Assembly (NCBI GenBank): GCA_032158295.1
Contig: CM063251.1
Location: forward strand, 9,587,016-9,651,015
DNA: 64,000 nucleotides
From: Pycnopodia helianthoides
Taxonomy: Eukaryota; Echinodermata; Asteroidea; Forcipulatida; Asteriidae
Direction of reading: 5' to 3'
The translations under genes were made by a program, and so were the position numbers. A model generated the notes under the pieces. It had not been told where the DNA came from, searched no databases, and saw only the letters and a program-made list of their open reading frames with translations. Shown one piece after another: positions 23,407 to 55,581 of the stretch. Numbering within the stretch: position 1 is the first letter of the stretch; each line of letters opens with the position of its first letter.

Positions 23407-25921
23407 TAACATTTCCATAAACCGTACAGTGGTCGGGTTGGCGTAGTAGTATCTTTCCTCCACCTCTAGGACCCTGTCCCGTGTTCTGCCGGGGGCACTA
23501 TGTGGGTTGCGTTTTCAGTCTCTACCTGCAGCCGCCAATTCAAATACGGCCTTAGTCTCAAATGAGAATGGGTATGAACCTAAAATAAAAACTTTTATGT
23601 ATTAAACATTAAAACCAAGCATTGGGTGATGCAGCTTTAAGTACAATACACCTAGCCAATTCAGACATTGTGTATTGCACATATTATTCACCGTCCCACC
23701 AAATGCATTCAGCAAATATTTTATTATTTTGTACTTCACTTTGAGAACAAGCTTGGTTATTGACCAAGGGACAGTGTTATTTTGTTGATGCTATTTTCAC
23801 GCTTGGAATTTCATCTATAAGAGAAAGGGAAAATCCTTAAAGTCTATGGGAAACTTTTGAAGGGGCACCAAGGCCAAGAACAGGGCAACATAGCAGTGGC
23901 CCCAGTGTAATTCCAGGCCTGTATTTTAATACAAAACTTTAAAAAATTGCTAATTGTTTTAAGTTTTACCTAAATGTTGTTGTAGATCAAATTATGAAAT
24001 AGGCAAAGTTGTGTATTTTTATTTTAAACCATAAGAGTACTTTATTGTAGTATTTTATTTAATGCACTGTACTTACTATTTAGAGAAAATTATGCTTTAT
24101 TTAAATTATTCATTTACATTAAAGTAGCATTCCGTTAACCTCCCCAAGAGAAATAATGCTGTCAGTAATTTTGTCTGTACTTTTGGAATCATATTTTACA
24201 CAAATCTTTTCCTCACACAGACCATAAAAGCAACCTCTAAATCCTAAGGGCTGTAAATAGCAATGTGTGAGACATGGTGTGACACTCTGCTCAAAGGTAG
24301 GATTCTACATGTAATCATGGTTCACACGAAGGACAACAGAAACACATACATGTAGAAACATGTGGCACTATGCCACCCTAGCTTGATAGGAGACACAAAG
24401 TTGACTTTACAAACATACACAACGGTTCCTGGAGGCAAGGCTACATGTACAGTGATAACCAAGTATTCTTGTTTCACAAAGAAAAAGAACCACAAGCGAC
24501 TTGTGAAAATTGCATCCAGTGTTGGTGGTCAGTTTCTGAGAAAACAAGTAATGGTTTATGATTATTTTGTCAAGAAAATACCTGAATACTGGGGATCAAT
24601 TTTCTCACAAATGGCAGTATGTCACAGGACAATTTGTTTAAGTAAAAAGGGTAAACAAATAATAAAATTGTAACAATTACAAATCATGTTTGACATAAAT
24701 ACACAACCACAGATGACTCATCACATTACAGAATCATATACATTTATTGGAATTCTAGTTGATTTAAAATTACTTTCCGATGAAAAAGTCAAAATTACAA
24801 GTTACATTTTCTTATACTACATAACTACCAACATTAAATTGATGGAACACTCTCATGAAAAATGAGGGTACAACCAGGGATATGGGTAAACAAACCAGTG
24901 GAATTTATATTCTAATTTCAAAAAATTATATTGTATTTGTTAGGTTATAAGACTTTCCTAACTGCCTGGCAAATTGGCGCACAACTCAATCCTGGAAAAC
25001 GAAAGTCCAGAAAGTCACATAAAATTTAAGCACAAAAAATCATGCTTTTGTATTAATGCCTGCATCCGATTAATAACTAGTAATCTTGACATGCAGTCCT
25101 ATTCAGCTCAGTGTGTTTATGCAGAGCACCTTCCTTCATGTTTCTGGACCCAATGGGTGGAGTAAATAGACACAATCACACACACAAGCATACTGTTTAA
25201 ACTGATGGGGTCTGCCACCTTTGTGCATACTTTTAATGTCTCATATTAATGTAACCAGGCACACTGACAAGAAGCATCACGACTATCGCACATTCCTGTG
25301 GTGGAAATATGGGAGCTGTGGCACAGAACCCATCTCATACTGTATGAACAGACACCTGTTCGGGGCAGTATCTTTGGGCAGTATCTTCCCCAGTCTATGC
25401 AAACATCCGCTTGAAGAATACCAACAACATGAAGCAGAATTTGGTTCATCAGCCACACCAATGTATTAGCATCTGTCCCTACAGTCGAAAATGCAATTAA
25501 CTTAATGATAAAGACAAAGGGACTCTGAGCTAAAGATGGCTATTGACCTCTTGCACAAACACCACACATGGAGGCTGTTTGCCACGCTTGCCATTTTGAG
25601 AGTCAAATTGCACGTAAAAAGTAGGTTCATGTGTGTGCCGTGTCGCCTAAAATGTGCATTGTATAACACACAGGGAAATTGACTGACTGACAAAATGTCA
25701 CAAACATTATTGTGATGATGATTTGGGCGAGTATGTCTGCACAAGTTTGTTTCCAATTTCATGGCAGTGTTGGACACAGTTGCTGTAAAGATCGGGATAA
25801 AAGGACTGCAAATTGAGAGAGCGCTAGGTGTGCAGTTTTGCATAGAATCTCACACATTCCAATTTCAAATCATCTTGAATGATCAAAGGAGTACAGACCA
25901 GAGGAGGGGTGCTGTCAACTG

Positions 25922-26035
25922 GGGCCGATTTCACAAAACTCTTCCTAACTTAGGACTAGTCCTAGACAATGCTTAGAGATAGGACTAGTCTTAAGATCAG
26001 ATAACACTAGTCTTATCTCTTTGTGAAATCGGCCC
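25922..26035. mobile_element. 114-bp foldback with 16-bp TIRs
   Basis: GGGCCGATTTCACAAA (25922-25937) and its exact complement (26020-26035) enclose internal inverted AGGACTAGTC motifs. It is a typical small MITE, too short to encode anything. Confidence 0.85.
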
Positions 26036-26317
26036 TTCTGGTCAACTATCTGTTCAGTCTACAAACCCTTGGTTTCATCGTTCCCTGAAAGAGGGTTGCA
26101 GCATTGTACAGTTCAAGATGATACCCCCACCCCTCCTCCAACCAGCCACACAGATGGGTTTGGGTAAGACAGACATGCTCTGCACAAAGAGTGCTCACAT
26201 TTTTGAAGGATCAATCCGGTTCCCAGCTTAACAATGAATCCCTCAGTACACTCATGTTTGAAGCATCTCCTATAGTCAACACCACCCCTAACAGTTGACA
26301 ATCTGAATGACCCATTT

Positions 26318-26630
26318 TTCATTTATTTATTTATTTATTTAGACAGGGAAGCCTTATCAGTATTACAACTGCTATCCCTAGGGCCCTGTGTACAAACGGC
26401 AAAAGTAAAATAGTACAATTGTAAAATACAGAGCAATAAGAAAAGCCATGAAACAAAACAGAAACTGAGTGTAAAACAAAAACATAAATCTTACAAGGTA
26501 AGACGAAAAATTACAAAAAAGTTAAACATATCACAAAGCATGAAAATTAAAACATGAACAAAACAACAAAAACTATACATGTACAAAGTGAGTAAGCTAA
26601 AGAGAGGCAAAATAAAAAAAGCCACTCACT
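26318..26630 (-). mobile_element. LINE 3' end (5'-truncated copy)
   Basis: On the minus strand, CCCTAGGGATAGCAGTTGTA and AAGGCTTCCCTGTCTAAATA lead into an (AAAT)n tail at 26340-26318. This is the usual 3' terminus of CR1/L2-like elements. No RT sequence is left. Confidence 0.6.
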
Positions 26631-28157
26631 AAGAATCATTTGCTGTCGATGAAGAGCCAGCAGATTCTGCCTCCCCCAGGCATTGCTCAGCTGACTGACC
26701 TGTACTCAAGAAAACAATGGCCACAAGTCCAACAACTTGTCCTTAAATTCTGGACTCGATGGAGAAAGAAAATATATTTACACACTACAAACTTGACAAA
26801 AGTGGATTCATTCTTCAGATTGTTTGTTAGTGACCTCGTGATCCAAACACACAAGCAGTTGATACCTTCTTTATTCCTTGTACCCTTGCCTTTAACTTAA
26901 CAATAGATTAATAATTTTTGTCTAGGCCCTTTAAAAAAATAATAAACACTTAGAAACCCATCTGTTAACAGATTTTAAACTTTCTGTACAAGTTGATTAT
27001 AAATCATGCAGATTTCCATTCCCAAATACCTCTGTGTTAAAGATAAAGGCACATGTCCATTACATAAAAGCCCAATTTCACAAAAACATCACTATTTTAT
27101 GACAATAAACTCATGCACGATCCCTTAAACATATGAGTATACATCTAATTATGAGAGTTAATATAAGTAAATATATATTTGTTTACATGTGTGTTACAAT
27201 TTAGGTAAACAAGTTTGTATTTTACATAGCAAGAAATATTAAATCCTTCACTTTGGTTTTCAAAATTCTTTTCCATGCCTCTGTGCAGTATTATACATTT
27301 GGAATTGTCGGAACAATTTGATTTTTTGAGTATCGTTGTCACAAGAAACCCTGACTTATTAATGCCAAGACAACAAAGATTCTCATAGAAAGCACAGGAT
27401 TTATTGTTCACTTATGATGAAAATCGCAAAACCTTGGCTGTGAGCCACAGCCGATAATTGGTCCCGTGGTTGGAATCTAGGCTGGAATCTTGGTTCACTC
27501 GGACTTAGGTCGTAAGTATAGGCTATGGCTACAACTGTTGCTAAGGGTGTTGCTAAGGATGTCCTTGTACTTCAACACATGATGACGCAGTTACTCAGCC
27601 ATAGCCTTAGCCAGAGCGCCAATTCAGACACGCCCTTACCTTCCATTGAACCAAAGAGAATGATAAACAATGGTGGCAGCCTCTGGAGTTCTCATAACCC
27701 TCTTCTATTAACAAAAGGCCATGGTCTGGAAAGATGGATTACACAATATCCCCAGAGGGAAAAAAGGAGATTTTGAGCATGAATTCCTGTACCCTTTGAC
27801 CCTCTTTGTACAAGGGAAACAAAACATACACAATGGAATGTCTAGAGTGTGAGCATTCCTGTATAACAAGTTGACACAATTGACAATTAACTTGTTAGAC
27901 CTCTGTTGTGTGTTACACAGTGTAGTTCTGCTGTTATTGGGTCATCCGCAGTGAAATGGTTAAGAAAAAGTAGATACTCAAGACTATAATTCGGTGTATT
28001 GTATGAGTATTTAAGAGACAATACAATAATCAATAAGTCAACATTTTTATTTACAATGAGAGTAGGACAAATTAAACACCAAGTTGTAGCATAGGGCAAA
28101 AGCATAAACAACTACTGCATCATCAAAATAACAAACTGTACCTTTATGATATTAACA

Positions 28158-28348
28158 CAGAGCTGCCAACATTTGTATCTTGCAATCAGGAATATTTTGT
28201 ACACCAATCAGGGAGATATTTGGAATTACATTCAACATAATAGGGGGAAAAGTGTCCATAATCAGGGAAAATTTGCTCCTCAGAACATAAAACGATTGGT
28301 TTATTTTCAGGGACATTTCTGCAGAATCAGGGAGAGTTGACAGCTCTG
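28158..28348. mobile_element. 191-bp TIR element, hAT-like ends
   Basis: CAGAGCTGCCAAC (28158-28170) pairs with GTTGACAGCTCTG (28336-28348), one mismatch in 13. The interior repeats ATCAGGGA/AATCAGGG motifs. The CAG start suggests hAT, but the flanks do not give a clean 8-bp duplication. Confidence 0.6.
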
Positions 28349-29289
28349 TTTACAATGTTTCAATTGCTGAAAATTTTTCTAGATATTGGAATGCAACTGT
28401 TTTCAGAATTTGCACCACTTAAATGAAAAAAGATAGTCAAAATATGCAGTTAAATTCTTGAGATGAATCTTAAGACCACAACATGACTTTGTCTCACTTC
28501 AATTTTATGTTGAGTGATTTGGAGTTTGGCTATACATTTCTGAATTTCAATGAGATAAACTATCTCTTTAGATGTCATGATTTCTCAAGATGACTAGTGT
28601 TTCTAACCACCTTTTAATCTTTTTTACTCAATGCAGTAGGAAACTGTGTTCCTTTTCACTTCTAAAAGTATTGAATTCGATTATACTAAGAACACATGTT
28701 TTGTTTATTCAATCACAATTCAAAATAATTTTTCTTAAATTACTCCACACCATGCAATAAGTAATATGCTTTTTAAAAAGCCTTAACTAATCTAAGCAAT
28801 AAAATCTGAAAGATAAATCGTTTTCTTTAACTATTCTAGCAGTGAACATAAACATTGCATTTAAAATAAACAAAATATACCAACAAGCTGCAGAATGAGA
28901 CGACAAAAGTTCCAGATTTGTCCAAAATATATTTACATGTACTAAAATTATACTGTTTATGTAAAACAGCGAGCACATATCCTGGATGACATGGAAGTTA
29001 CTAAGCTGCCGTAGGGGTGGAGGTGACATCCAGGATGAAGGGTGTGTCAGTTTACAAACAGATCTAGATTTAAATCACTGAATCAGCCAATTTATTTGAT
29101 ACGTTCTAACTGATCTGGATCACATTCTCACAGATTCTAACTCCAAGTTGGATTTGTGTGACCAAATAATATTATTTCCACTGAAACAAAGGAAGGAGTT
29201 TTTCAATTAATTTAACTAACATGTGCCCCAAAAATTAGGCCTAATGCAGTGGGCTTTTTTCTTTTGAATTGTTAAAATGTATTTTTAAA

Positions 29290-29533
29290 AAATTACAATT
29301 TATTGATGCTTTTTATTTAATTGTTTTTTGTTTATTTATATATTTATTTTTTACAATTTTTGATTTGTTTTTGTGTTGTTGTTTTGTTTATTAATTCATT
29401 TGTTTATTTTTATTTTATCCTACTTATTTGTTCATTTATTTATTTATTATTATATATATATATATTTATTTATTTATTTATTTTTTTTTTATTTTTATTT
29501 ATTTATTTATTTATTTTTTTTTGGGGGGGGGGT
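29290..29533. repeat. TTTA/TTTAT low-complexity tract ending in a G run
   Basis: Mostly (TTTAT)n with TATATATATA at about 29453-29464, ending in a run of ten G at about 29523. On the minus strand it supplies many AATAAA hexamers and so could hold the Lifeguard poly(A) signal. The 200-codon plus-strand ORF across it is an artefact. Confidence 0.8.
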
Positions 29534-29999
29534 TATTTGGTAAGAACATTCCAGAGGATCCATTATGACATGGTTTGTGAGCAAAAGAAAAATCTGGCTT
29601 ATATTTTCACAGTATTAGTTCACATGAATCAATATCGATTAGAAACTCTGGCAAATCAAAACAAAAACAGCCAAAGTGTTTTTTATCCTTACCTCACAAA
29701 TACTATGTACACTTCGTCACCACAAATTTTAAACATAAACAAGAGGGAAACAACTTTGCAGGTTTGTAGCCATGCAATGTGCAATGCAAACCTGGTGAAG
29801 TGGGGGTACACAGCAGGTCCAGACATCTCCTCACCTGCCGCTTACTTCCATCAGCAACTACTACCGATGACCTGGCTAAGGCTACCCACACTGCCGTACA
29901 GTGTGCCCACTACTGGAGGGATAGCAATTTGAGCAGCATGGACACCAGAAGAAGAAGAAGCCATGGATGACTGTGATTATTGGAGAGACAGCTATGAGA

Positions 30000-30174
30000 A
30001 AGTTCGGGTGGGCGACAAGAGTGACTAGACTAACAAGAAACAGTGTGAAAGTGTGTGATGTAGCTCTCGAATTTACTCGGTCGACCATGCTCCAGTGCAT
30101 GGTCGAGCTAGTCAATCTTCCTGTGCTCTATGGTTTCTAGTAAGTCTAGTCACTCTAGTCGCCCACCCGAACTT
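30000..30174. mobile_element. Foldback element just after the Lifeguard stop codon
   Basis: Arms AAGTTCGGGTGGGCGACAAG (30000 on) to about 30033 and its near-complement at 30141-30174 surround an inner hairpin (GGTCGACCATGC / GCATGGTCGAGC, about 30079-30106). It lies 34 bp from the stop codon, so it should be in the 3' UTR. Confidence 0.8.
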
Positions 30175-30207
30175 GCTTGATGTGGTGACTTTGGTGTGTT
30201 TTAACTC

Positions 30208-49721
<19,514 letters not shown>

Positions 49722-50324
49722 TGTAGCGCCTCAACTTGAAATGATGTCTGTTAGGAAAAAAGAAGTTCAAATCTTCTTTGAAAAACCATCATAAACAATT
49801 GCAATTAAACTCATAAAGGTATGTAATCATGGAGGCATAATTACATAATTACTGTACGTCATGAAGGAAATTGATTACATTTTTGGTTTTTGGAAGAGTA
49901 GATTCATTCCAATTATCTTGTTGAAAATCTGTCACCTATCTGTGAAAATTTCATCCAATAACATGCACTTACATTTGGTCCCATTTTTAGTGCAAACATT
50001 AACAAAGGGTTTATACTAGTATGATGTCATGAACTTCACATGCTTTTTCGATTAAATGGCAATCAAAAAAGCAACAAATGACATTTATGTGTACTTGAAC
50101 TTTCAATTTTACACAGAAATATCTCTGAAGGATTGGTTGGTTATGCCAAACATATGTTGCCGCTCAATGGAAGCACACACATTGCATGACATGCGGTTTG
50201 TTAACGAATAAGGGCAAACAGTTCATGCTGCTGGTAGTTAATTGCCTGGCTGGTGGATACAGGCAATAGACCATAAACAAATAGTGATTAATCAAAAAAT
50301 CTACTTCAAACATTCTGGAGTTTT

Positions 50325-50448
50325 TACTGGGTTTCGGCAAGGTCTCGGACTGAGACTATTCGAGACCTGTGCACGAGACAAGATAAGACCGAAACCTCAA
50401 AATATGGTCTCGAGACTGAGACCTCGATCAAGACCTCCAACACTGTAA
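50325..50448. mobile_element. Miniature hAT-like copy
   Basis: GGTCTCGGACTGAGACTATT to GGTCTCGAGACTGAGACCTC followed by the terminus CTCCAACACTG. It resembles a collapsed version of 44668-46027. The left end is eroded and no clean target duplication is visible. Confidence 0.5.
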
Positions 50449-50639
50449 ACTACACTCAATGGCATCAATTCTATTTTCTGTATCACTAAAAAGTTACTCT
50501 ATTATTAAATAATAATAATATTCTTGATTTTTTTAATATTCTTGAATATTCTTTTAGTTTTATATGTGCTAAAAAATGCCACACCCCCACACCATGGAGG
50601 AAGAGCCTACACCCAGTCTAAATTAATATCATGCAATTG

Positions 50640-51166
50640 ATATAGTTAATACATATTCATAAATACCTGGGACAGTTTATCCATTCTGATTGGACGAGAG
50701 GACGTCATGTGGGGGTGTTTAAACGGACGATATAACACCGGCTAGAAGTGTTTAAACACACCTGTGGCGCGCAAGGTTACACGCAGGCGCTAATTTACGC
50801 GAAACGCAATCAACACATACTGGTATTCAATCTAAAAACATGTTAGTGTTATGACGCGCGCGTACGCACAACTGTTGAGCATGGCATGTATATCCTTCGC
50901 GAAACAGGGCTCGAGGACGTGACAGGAAATGAAAGTTAACAGAAAAGTTGAGATTTTTCTAACAGTATTACGCTTTTTAACAAAAAGGGCATTTATGAAT
51001 GGGAATAAAAGAGTAGTGACTTGGTCTTAACCGGCCGTTTAAAACCTTGCAGGGCCGTGGCCGTGCGATAAAGGACCTCGCCTTCGGCTCGGTCCTTTAT
51101 CACACGGCCACGACCCTGCCGGTTTTAAACGGCCGGTTAAGACCGCGTCACTACCCTTTTATTCCC
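50640..51166 (+). mobile_element. HT element, subfamily 1, complete-looking
   Basis: The body starts near CATAAATACCTGGGACAGTT, followed by CTGATTGGACGAGAGGACG and ATGTGGGGGTG, and runs to AACAAAAAGGGCATTTATGA. The hairpin 51001-51166 follows, from GGGAATAAAAGAG to CTTTTATTCCC, with arms GGTCTTAACCGGCCGTTTAA and a loop GCCTTCGGCTC. Arm mismatches are few (about eight in 75). Confidence 0.75.
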
Positions 51167-51170
51167 TTAG

Positions 51171-51500
51171 TAATAAACACCTTGGAGAGTTTATGAACTA
51201 TGATTGGTCAAAGACTGGTCACGTGGGGGTGTATTAACAAGTGATATAAAGACCGGCTCAGTGAACTAGCAAATAAATGGCCCCTTAACAAGCACATTGT
51301 TGTGTAAAATCCTATGCACTATGCGCTTGTTGCGCGGCAAACTACCGGTTTAAAATCAACTGATTTCTTTGTGCGTATTTATTTTTTTATTTTTTGAGCA
51401 GGACAAATGGTGCCACGTGTGGAAACATTCCACGCGTAGGCGTGAACGCGCAGACAATATATCAATTTAGGGTAGCTTGTACGCGCATAAAACCAACATA
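51171..51500 (+). mobile_element. HT element, subfamily 2, body without hairpin
   Basis: AATAAACACCTTGGAGAGTT, TATGATTGGTCAAAGACTGG and the CCGGTTTAAAATCAACTG region, to ACGCGCATAAAACCAACATA. It abuts the preceding HT hairpin directly; its own hairpin may be the palindrome at 51698 after a 200-bp interruption. Confidence 0.7.
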
Positions 51501-51697
51501 ATGCAAAGTCATGGTCTGGTTCTTGAAAATATGTATAAACAGTTAATTATGTGGAAGAGATTAGGTACCAAACAAAAGTTTAACAGCCAAAGGATTGGCC
51601 CTTGAACATGAGTAGAACATTTTTTTAAATAACGGCGAAAGAAAATCACAAATTCTGACGATTTTTACAGTTTTTTCGTCATAAGGCATTTATTAAT

Positions 51698-51858
51698 GGG
51701 AATAACAGTGCGATGAGCCGGTCTTCACTGCGTGGTAATGACCTTGGTTGGTGGCTGGCCGCTGTTAATGGACCTCGCCGAGGTCCATTAACAGCGGCCA
51801 GCCACCAACCAAGGTCATTACCACGCAGTGAAGACCAGCTCATCGCACTGTTATTCCC
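51698..51858. repeat. 161-bp near-perfect palindrome (HT subfamily 2 hairpin)
   Basis: Arms 51698-51777 and 51779-51858 (80 bp each) match with one mismatch (GCCGG against GCTGG) around one central base at 51778. The arms begin GGGAATAACAGTGCGATGAG. The minus-strand ORF over it is a by-product. Confidence 0.95.
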
Positions 51859-53462
51859 CAAGTAATACTATAGTAATTTAAAATTACAACTAATTACTAA
51901 TACCAGTAATAGTATACTACATAGTTGGTAAAAAGTAAGCAAATAGCAAAAGTTACTACATACATGTAGTACAGTAGTACTGAGTAGAGTTTAGTAATAA
52001 TACTTCTCTAGTGACATGTATTATTGTATACAGTCACAGAAAACAGACTGCTGTGTGTGGTATTTTCTGTAACCTACCACCAAAGTTGACATACTACAAT
52101 ACATTGTCATGTAATAAGTGTGTCTGTAGTCTCAAAACAAAACAGAAATCATAATAAATGACAAAAATTAAGGCCACCTGGCCTACAGCAACTGTAATAA
52201 GTATACATACAACTGTAGCCTATGTTATATAGTTTAGTGGAAAAGAACAAATTCACACAAAAAGTCACAATTCCAGAAAAGATGCGGAAACCAGGCATTT
52301 GTAATTATTATCCGACTGCGAGGAAGTCTAACCCTTCAGGAAAAATGTCTGTATCCGACTGTCACTCGTGCTCATTGTTTCCAAACAAAAGCAATATCTC
52401 ATTTGAGTAAATAAGTTTGAGTGATGTTTCCATTGGGAAGCTGTGATGTTGGTGTTGTTATTATAAATAAAAACATATTAGGAAGCTTTGCCAACTGTAT
52501 TGTAAATTCAGTTTCACTTTCATTCAGACAGAAGAATGAAAATTCATAATGAATGAAAAAGTGGCAGTAGGTTGGGTACGGACATTTCACTGCATTGTCA
52601 ACACCTCCTAGCCAAGATCCCAAGAGGATGTTTTCAGGAGGAAACCAATCAAGTAAGTAAGTACAGTCACCAGGAAAAACAGGCGGATAGATTTGGCATC
52701 TTTTCTAGATTCCGTGATTTCCTTACCTCTTGGAAATTTGCAATGATGAAAACTATGGATTACCGGTGAGTCTTGTGACTATATTGCTTGCCGCATAACA
52801 CGCGTTAGTTGTAAATTTTCACAACGGCGCCCAACTAATGGTCAGTCGTCGTCCGCGTTTAGACCATTCCATTATGCGTTGTAAAATCTTCTTCCCTTAC
52901 ATCTTCCTGTACTTGTATCCAGGCAGTGAACTCTCGAGGTAGTTACAATATAATGGGGACGAGTACTGTGTTGGGATCGATCCACAGTGGTTGGATTGTG
53001 CGGGGAGATTTCCCGGCAAATTTGTCTGAGTTCATTATAATCTTTGATTATGAATACAAGTCATTCAATTTCGCGAGAATGTTAACTTGCGAACAAATTT
53101 AGGTGGTTTTTTTTTCATTTTGGGGACGTTAAATTTCGTTTGGGTGCATTGGAAACTTAGGCCTACATTGTATATTAGCACTCTTAACCCTTCGAAGCAT
53201 TAATTAGCAAACGTATGGGCGCATGAGATGTACGACCGTAGTTTTCTTTTTCATTTGTATTTGTGGGATATAACTTTCACCGTTTAGTCATATAAATTAA
53301 AATAACTTTACGTCATGGATTCATGACACATTAATGATCACATCCATGTTTTTAGAATGTGTGTCATGTTTTTTGAAAGTGGTAAAAATTGGGCAAATCT
53401 GGTGACTAGTCTGACCAAAATAGTCGAAATTTTTATTTCGCCACTTTTTTGCACTGCATGAC

Positions 53463-53519
53463 TCGTAACCCTCCGGTCTCCGACCGTCGGGAGGATGGAG
53501 GGTTACGATTATCGCAACT
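53463..53519. repeat. Hairpin repeat GATAATCGTAACCCTCC, copy 3
   Basis: CTCGTAACCCTCCGGTCTCC and GGGAGGATGGAGGGTTACGA then TTATCGCAACT. It is the best match to copy 1 (5520). Confidence 0.8.
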
Positions 53520-53554
53520 ATGATTTCGTGTGCAGATACATATTTTTGTTAAGC

Positions 53555-53685
53555 CTTCGAAAGACTCTGCTAGGGCCAAAACGTCAGGCCACCAACTATT
53601 TGTTTGCATTTATACCATAGGTCCTTTTGGTTGGTAAGCAGTTTGTAACAGCTAATTATATTATTTTCTCGAGTAAAATATTCAG
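53555..53685 (+). repeat. Penelope-like repeat with decayed hammerhead-like core, copy 3
   Basis: GCCTTCGAAAGACTCTGCTA then GGGCCAAAACGTCAGGCC, then ATACCATAGGTCCTTTTGGT and GTAAGCAGTTTGTAACAGCT. The outer GCCT/AGGC stem I still pairs, but both core boxes are mutated. Confidence 0.55.
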
Positions 53686-53997
53686 CAACGTCTTTTAAGA
53701 ATTTAGTTAGTATAACTTTTAAAAAGTTATACTAACTACTTTCTGCGATCCATTGCTTATACCTAGGTACGTTTAGGGGCTGTCTTAAGTTTTCAAACCA
53801 CAGCAGTACATACAGTGCGACTGGGGATGGGGAGACGGTCATGGGTTTAAACACCAACGGTTAAATAAGTTGGTTTTTAAGAGAACTACAGGCAATTACG
53901 TCCGTGGCAAGATGGAGTTCTTAAGTCCTAGCTCTATAATAATATCCAAGACATGAAAGAAAGAAAGACAAACTAAATAGACACAACTCCTTGATAT

Positions 53998-54195
53998 CCT
54001 TTTATTTATTCAATATTAAGGAAATCAACTACTGTACAACATACATTTAGAAAATCGGATAAGTTGTTTCAGTTTGCAAGACAAATCGTAGTAATTTTAG
54101 TGGTTGCACATGTTGCCAATAAACGGTAGAGATTTCCCGATAGGTGTGCTGGAGAATTCGTTTTGGATGAGTGCAGCAATTCCAATCAACTGGTT
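53998..54195 (-). other. Candidate terminal exon of an unassigned minus-strand transcript
   Basis: Acceptor GTTTTCTTAG|AACCAG. In phase 0 it reads NQLIGIAALIQNEFSSTPIG and KSLPFIGNMCNH to TAA at 54099-54097. About 90 nt further an AATAAATAAA signal follows (54010-54001). The shape is that of a last exon, but no upstream partner is proven and I do not recognise the peptide. Confidence 0.35.
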
Positions 54196-55248
54196 CTAAG
54201 AAAACAACCCATGAAATGTTATCAATAAATTAAGAATTGTTTTGCCTTTAAATCAGTTGTTGAACTACAGACCATGTAACCTTTGTTTACAAAAGAGTGA
54301 CCTTGTACATTCACGACCCTTTCTGGCAAGCAAGATACTGCGCTGGTCATAATGAGAAATTTTACATTTTGTGTCATAATGTCAACATAAAATCAAAAGT
54401 TCAACAATAACGGCTGGACCAGTTTTTAAGACGTGCCCCCATCTTCATGTCGAAGGTTGATAAAAACCAGACAGTGCGATCCCACAAAATGCAAGATTGT
54501 AAGTTTTCTTCCATTGAGCTGTACAAATTGTGCATGCAGAAAGTCCACGTTCTGTGGCTCTTTTGTAAACATGTGATGTCACAGGTTATATGGTCTATAC
54601 CAAAACAAAGTTATATAAATTAGTGGACAAATGAAAACCTTAAACACAAGGTAACATAAATTTATATGAAACATTTTCCTAGGCATTTGCTGATGTTTTA
54701 ATGTTTGCAAATAAACTTGAAAAACAAGTATTCCTGCAGCTCTGGGAAAGATTACCATTTAACAAAACCATAAATAATACAACACACTGTTCTGAATGAA
54801 GGGCTTAATTATGTATACCTAGATTAAAATGTATATTATGTTTCCTTGCTATGCACGTAAGGGCATTTCTAATTCAGCATGTCATGGTTTTTGATAAATT
54901 AAAGTTCTTTAAGTCAGGAGACAGCGTTTTGTTTTCTGTTTTTGTTGAACTATTGTACATCTTTGTTGTACATCTTTTGTGTATCTCTTGATATGTGTTA
55001 TGTGGTTTGGGCTCTTACAGTTGTCAACAGAGGCCATTTACATTCAATAACAACTAAATTATGTCAATTCTGCCGCACAGATTTAGTAGTACTTTGGTAG
55101 AGTTCTTCCAAATGTTTATAAGCATCTTACCATTTCTAAAACATACAATGGAATTACAAATTCCTGTTGTGCTGTGCTGTAACATCATTCGATTTATCTT
55201 GGAGACAAGCAGAGAACACTTTTTGAAAACCTCTATATTTCATCTTGG

Positions 55249-55315
55249 TTCTTCTCAGAATCATAGTTCTTCTCAGAATCATAGTTCTTCTCAGAATCAT
55301 AGTTCTTCCCACATG
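55249..55315 (+). repeat. 18-bp tandem repeat, 3.5 copies
   Basis: GTTCTTCTCAGAATCATA repeats from about 55250, with identical units. Confidence 0.9.
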
Positions 55316-55508
55316 GTTGTGTTACCCATAAACTACATTTCTTACAATTAATAGTTGAAGGGGCAAGACCACTTTCAGTAAAGGGAACTTTATCAGAAAA
55401 TCAGAATATGGACATTTGGGGACACCAAGACAATCGAACACCAGTGCATCAGAATTGAATGTCTCTGTGTCTGCAAAGAAGTAGTAGTGTCTAGCAGTAA
55501 CTACTTAC

Positions 55509-55581
55509 CTGCAGGCTACACAAGGTTCACATAGACATAGCCCTGGTAGGATGCCAGTCTCTGTTGCACTGTACTGACGTC
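55509..55581 (-). other. Candidate 73-nt internal exon, unassigned
   Basis: Acceptor ACTTTATTCCCAG|GACGTC and consensus donor CTGCAG|GTAAGT. Phase 0 reads DVSTVQQRLASYQGYVYVNL V and stops. Phase 2 is open (RQYSATETGILPGLCLCEPC VACR) but meets a stop after three codons if joined to the exon at 54195. It may be an alternative NACA 3' exon, a non-coding transcript or chance. Confidence 0.3.

Larger units (their letters stand above)
22750..28150. other. Intergenic stretch without a recognised gene
   Basis: Between the KLHL18 3' flank and the Lifeguard 3' end I find no exon-like ORF with splice sites or a familiar motif on either strand. ORFs up to about 110 codons (for example 24362-24673 and 25502-25843) have no recognisable domain. 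Contents are the TIR element at 23104, a SINE-like patch near 23430-23530 (GGTCGGGTTGGCGTAGTAGT), a foldback at 25922 and a LINE tail at 26318. Confidence 0.6.

Noticed and set aside
24362..24673. 103-codon ORF in the intergenic stretch
   Set aside because: No domain, no matching exon neighbours; within the range expected by chance in 64 kb.
29321..29932. 203-codon plus-strand ORF
   Set aside because: It begins in a TTTAT low-complexity tract and its residues are Phe/Tyr/Ile runs. No domain, no splice context.
51679..51861. 60-codon minus-strand ORF
   Set aside because: It is produced by the palindrome, which reads similarly on both strands.
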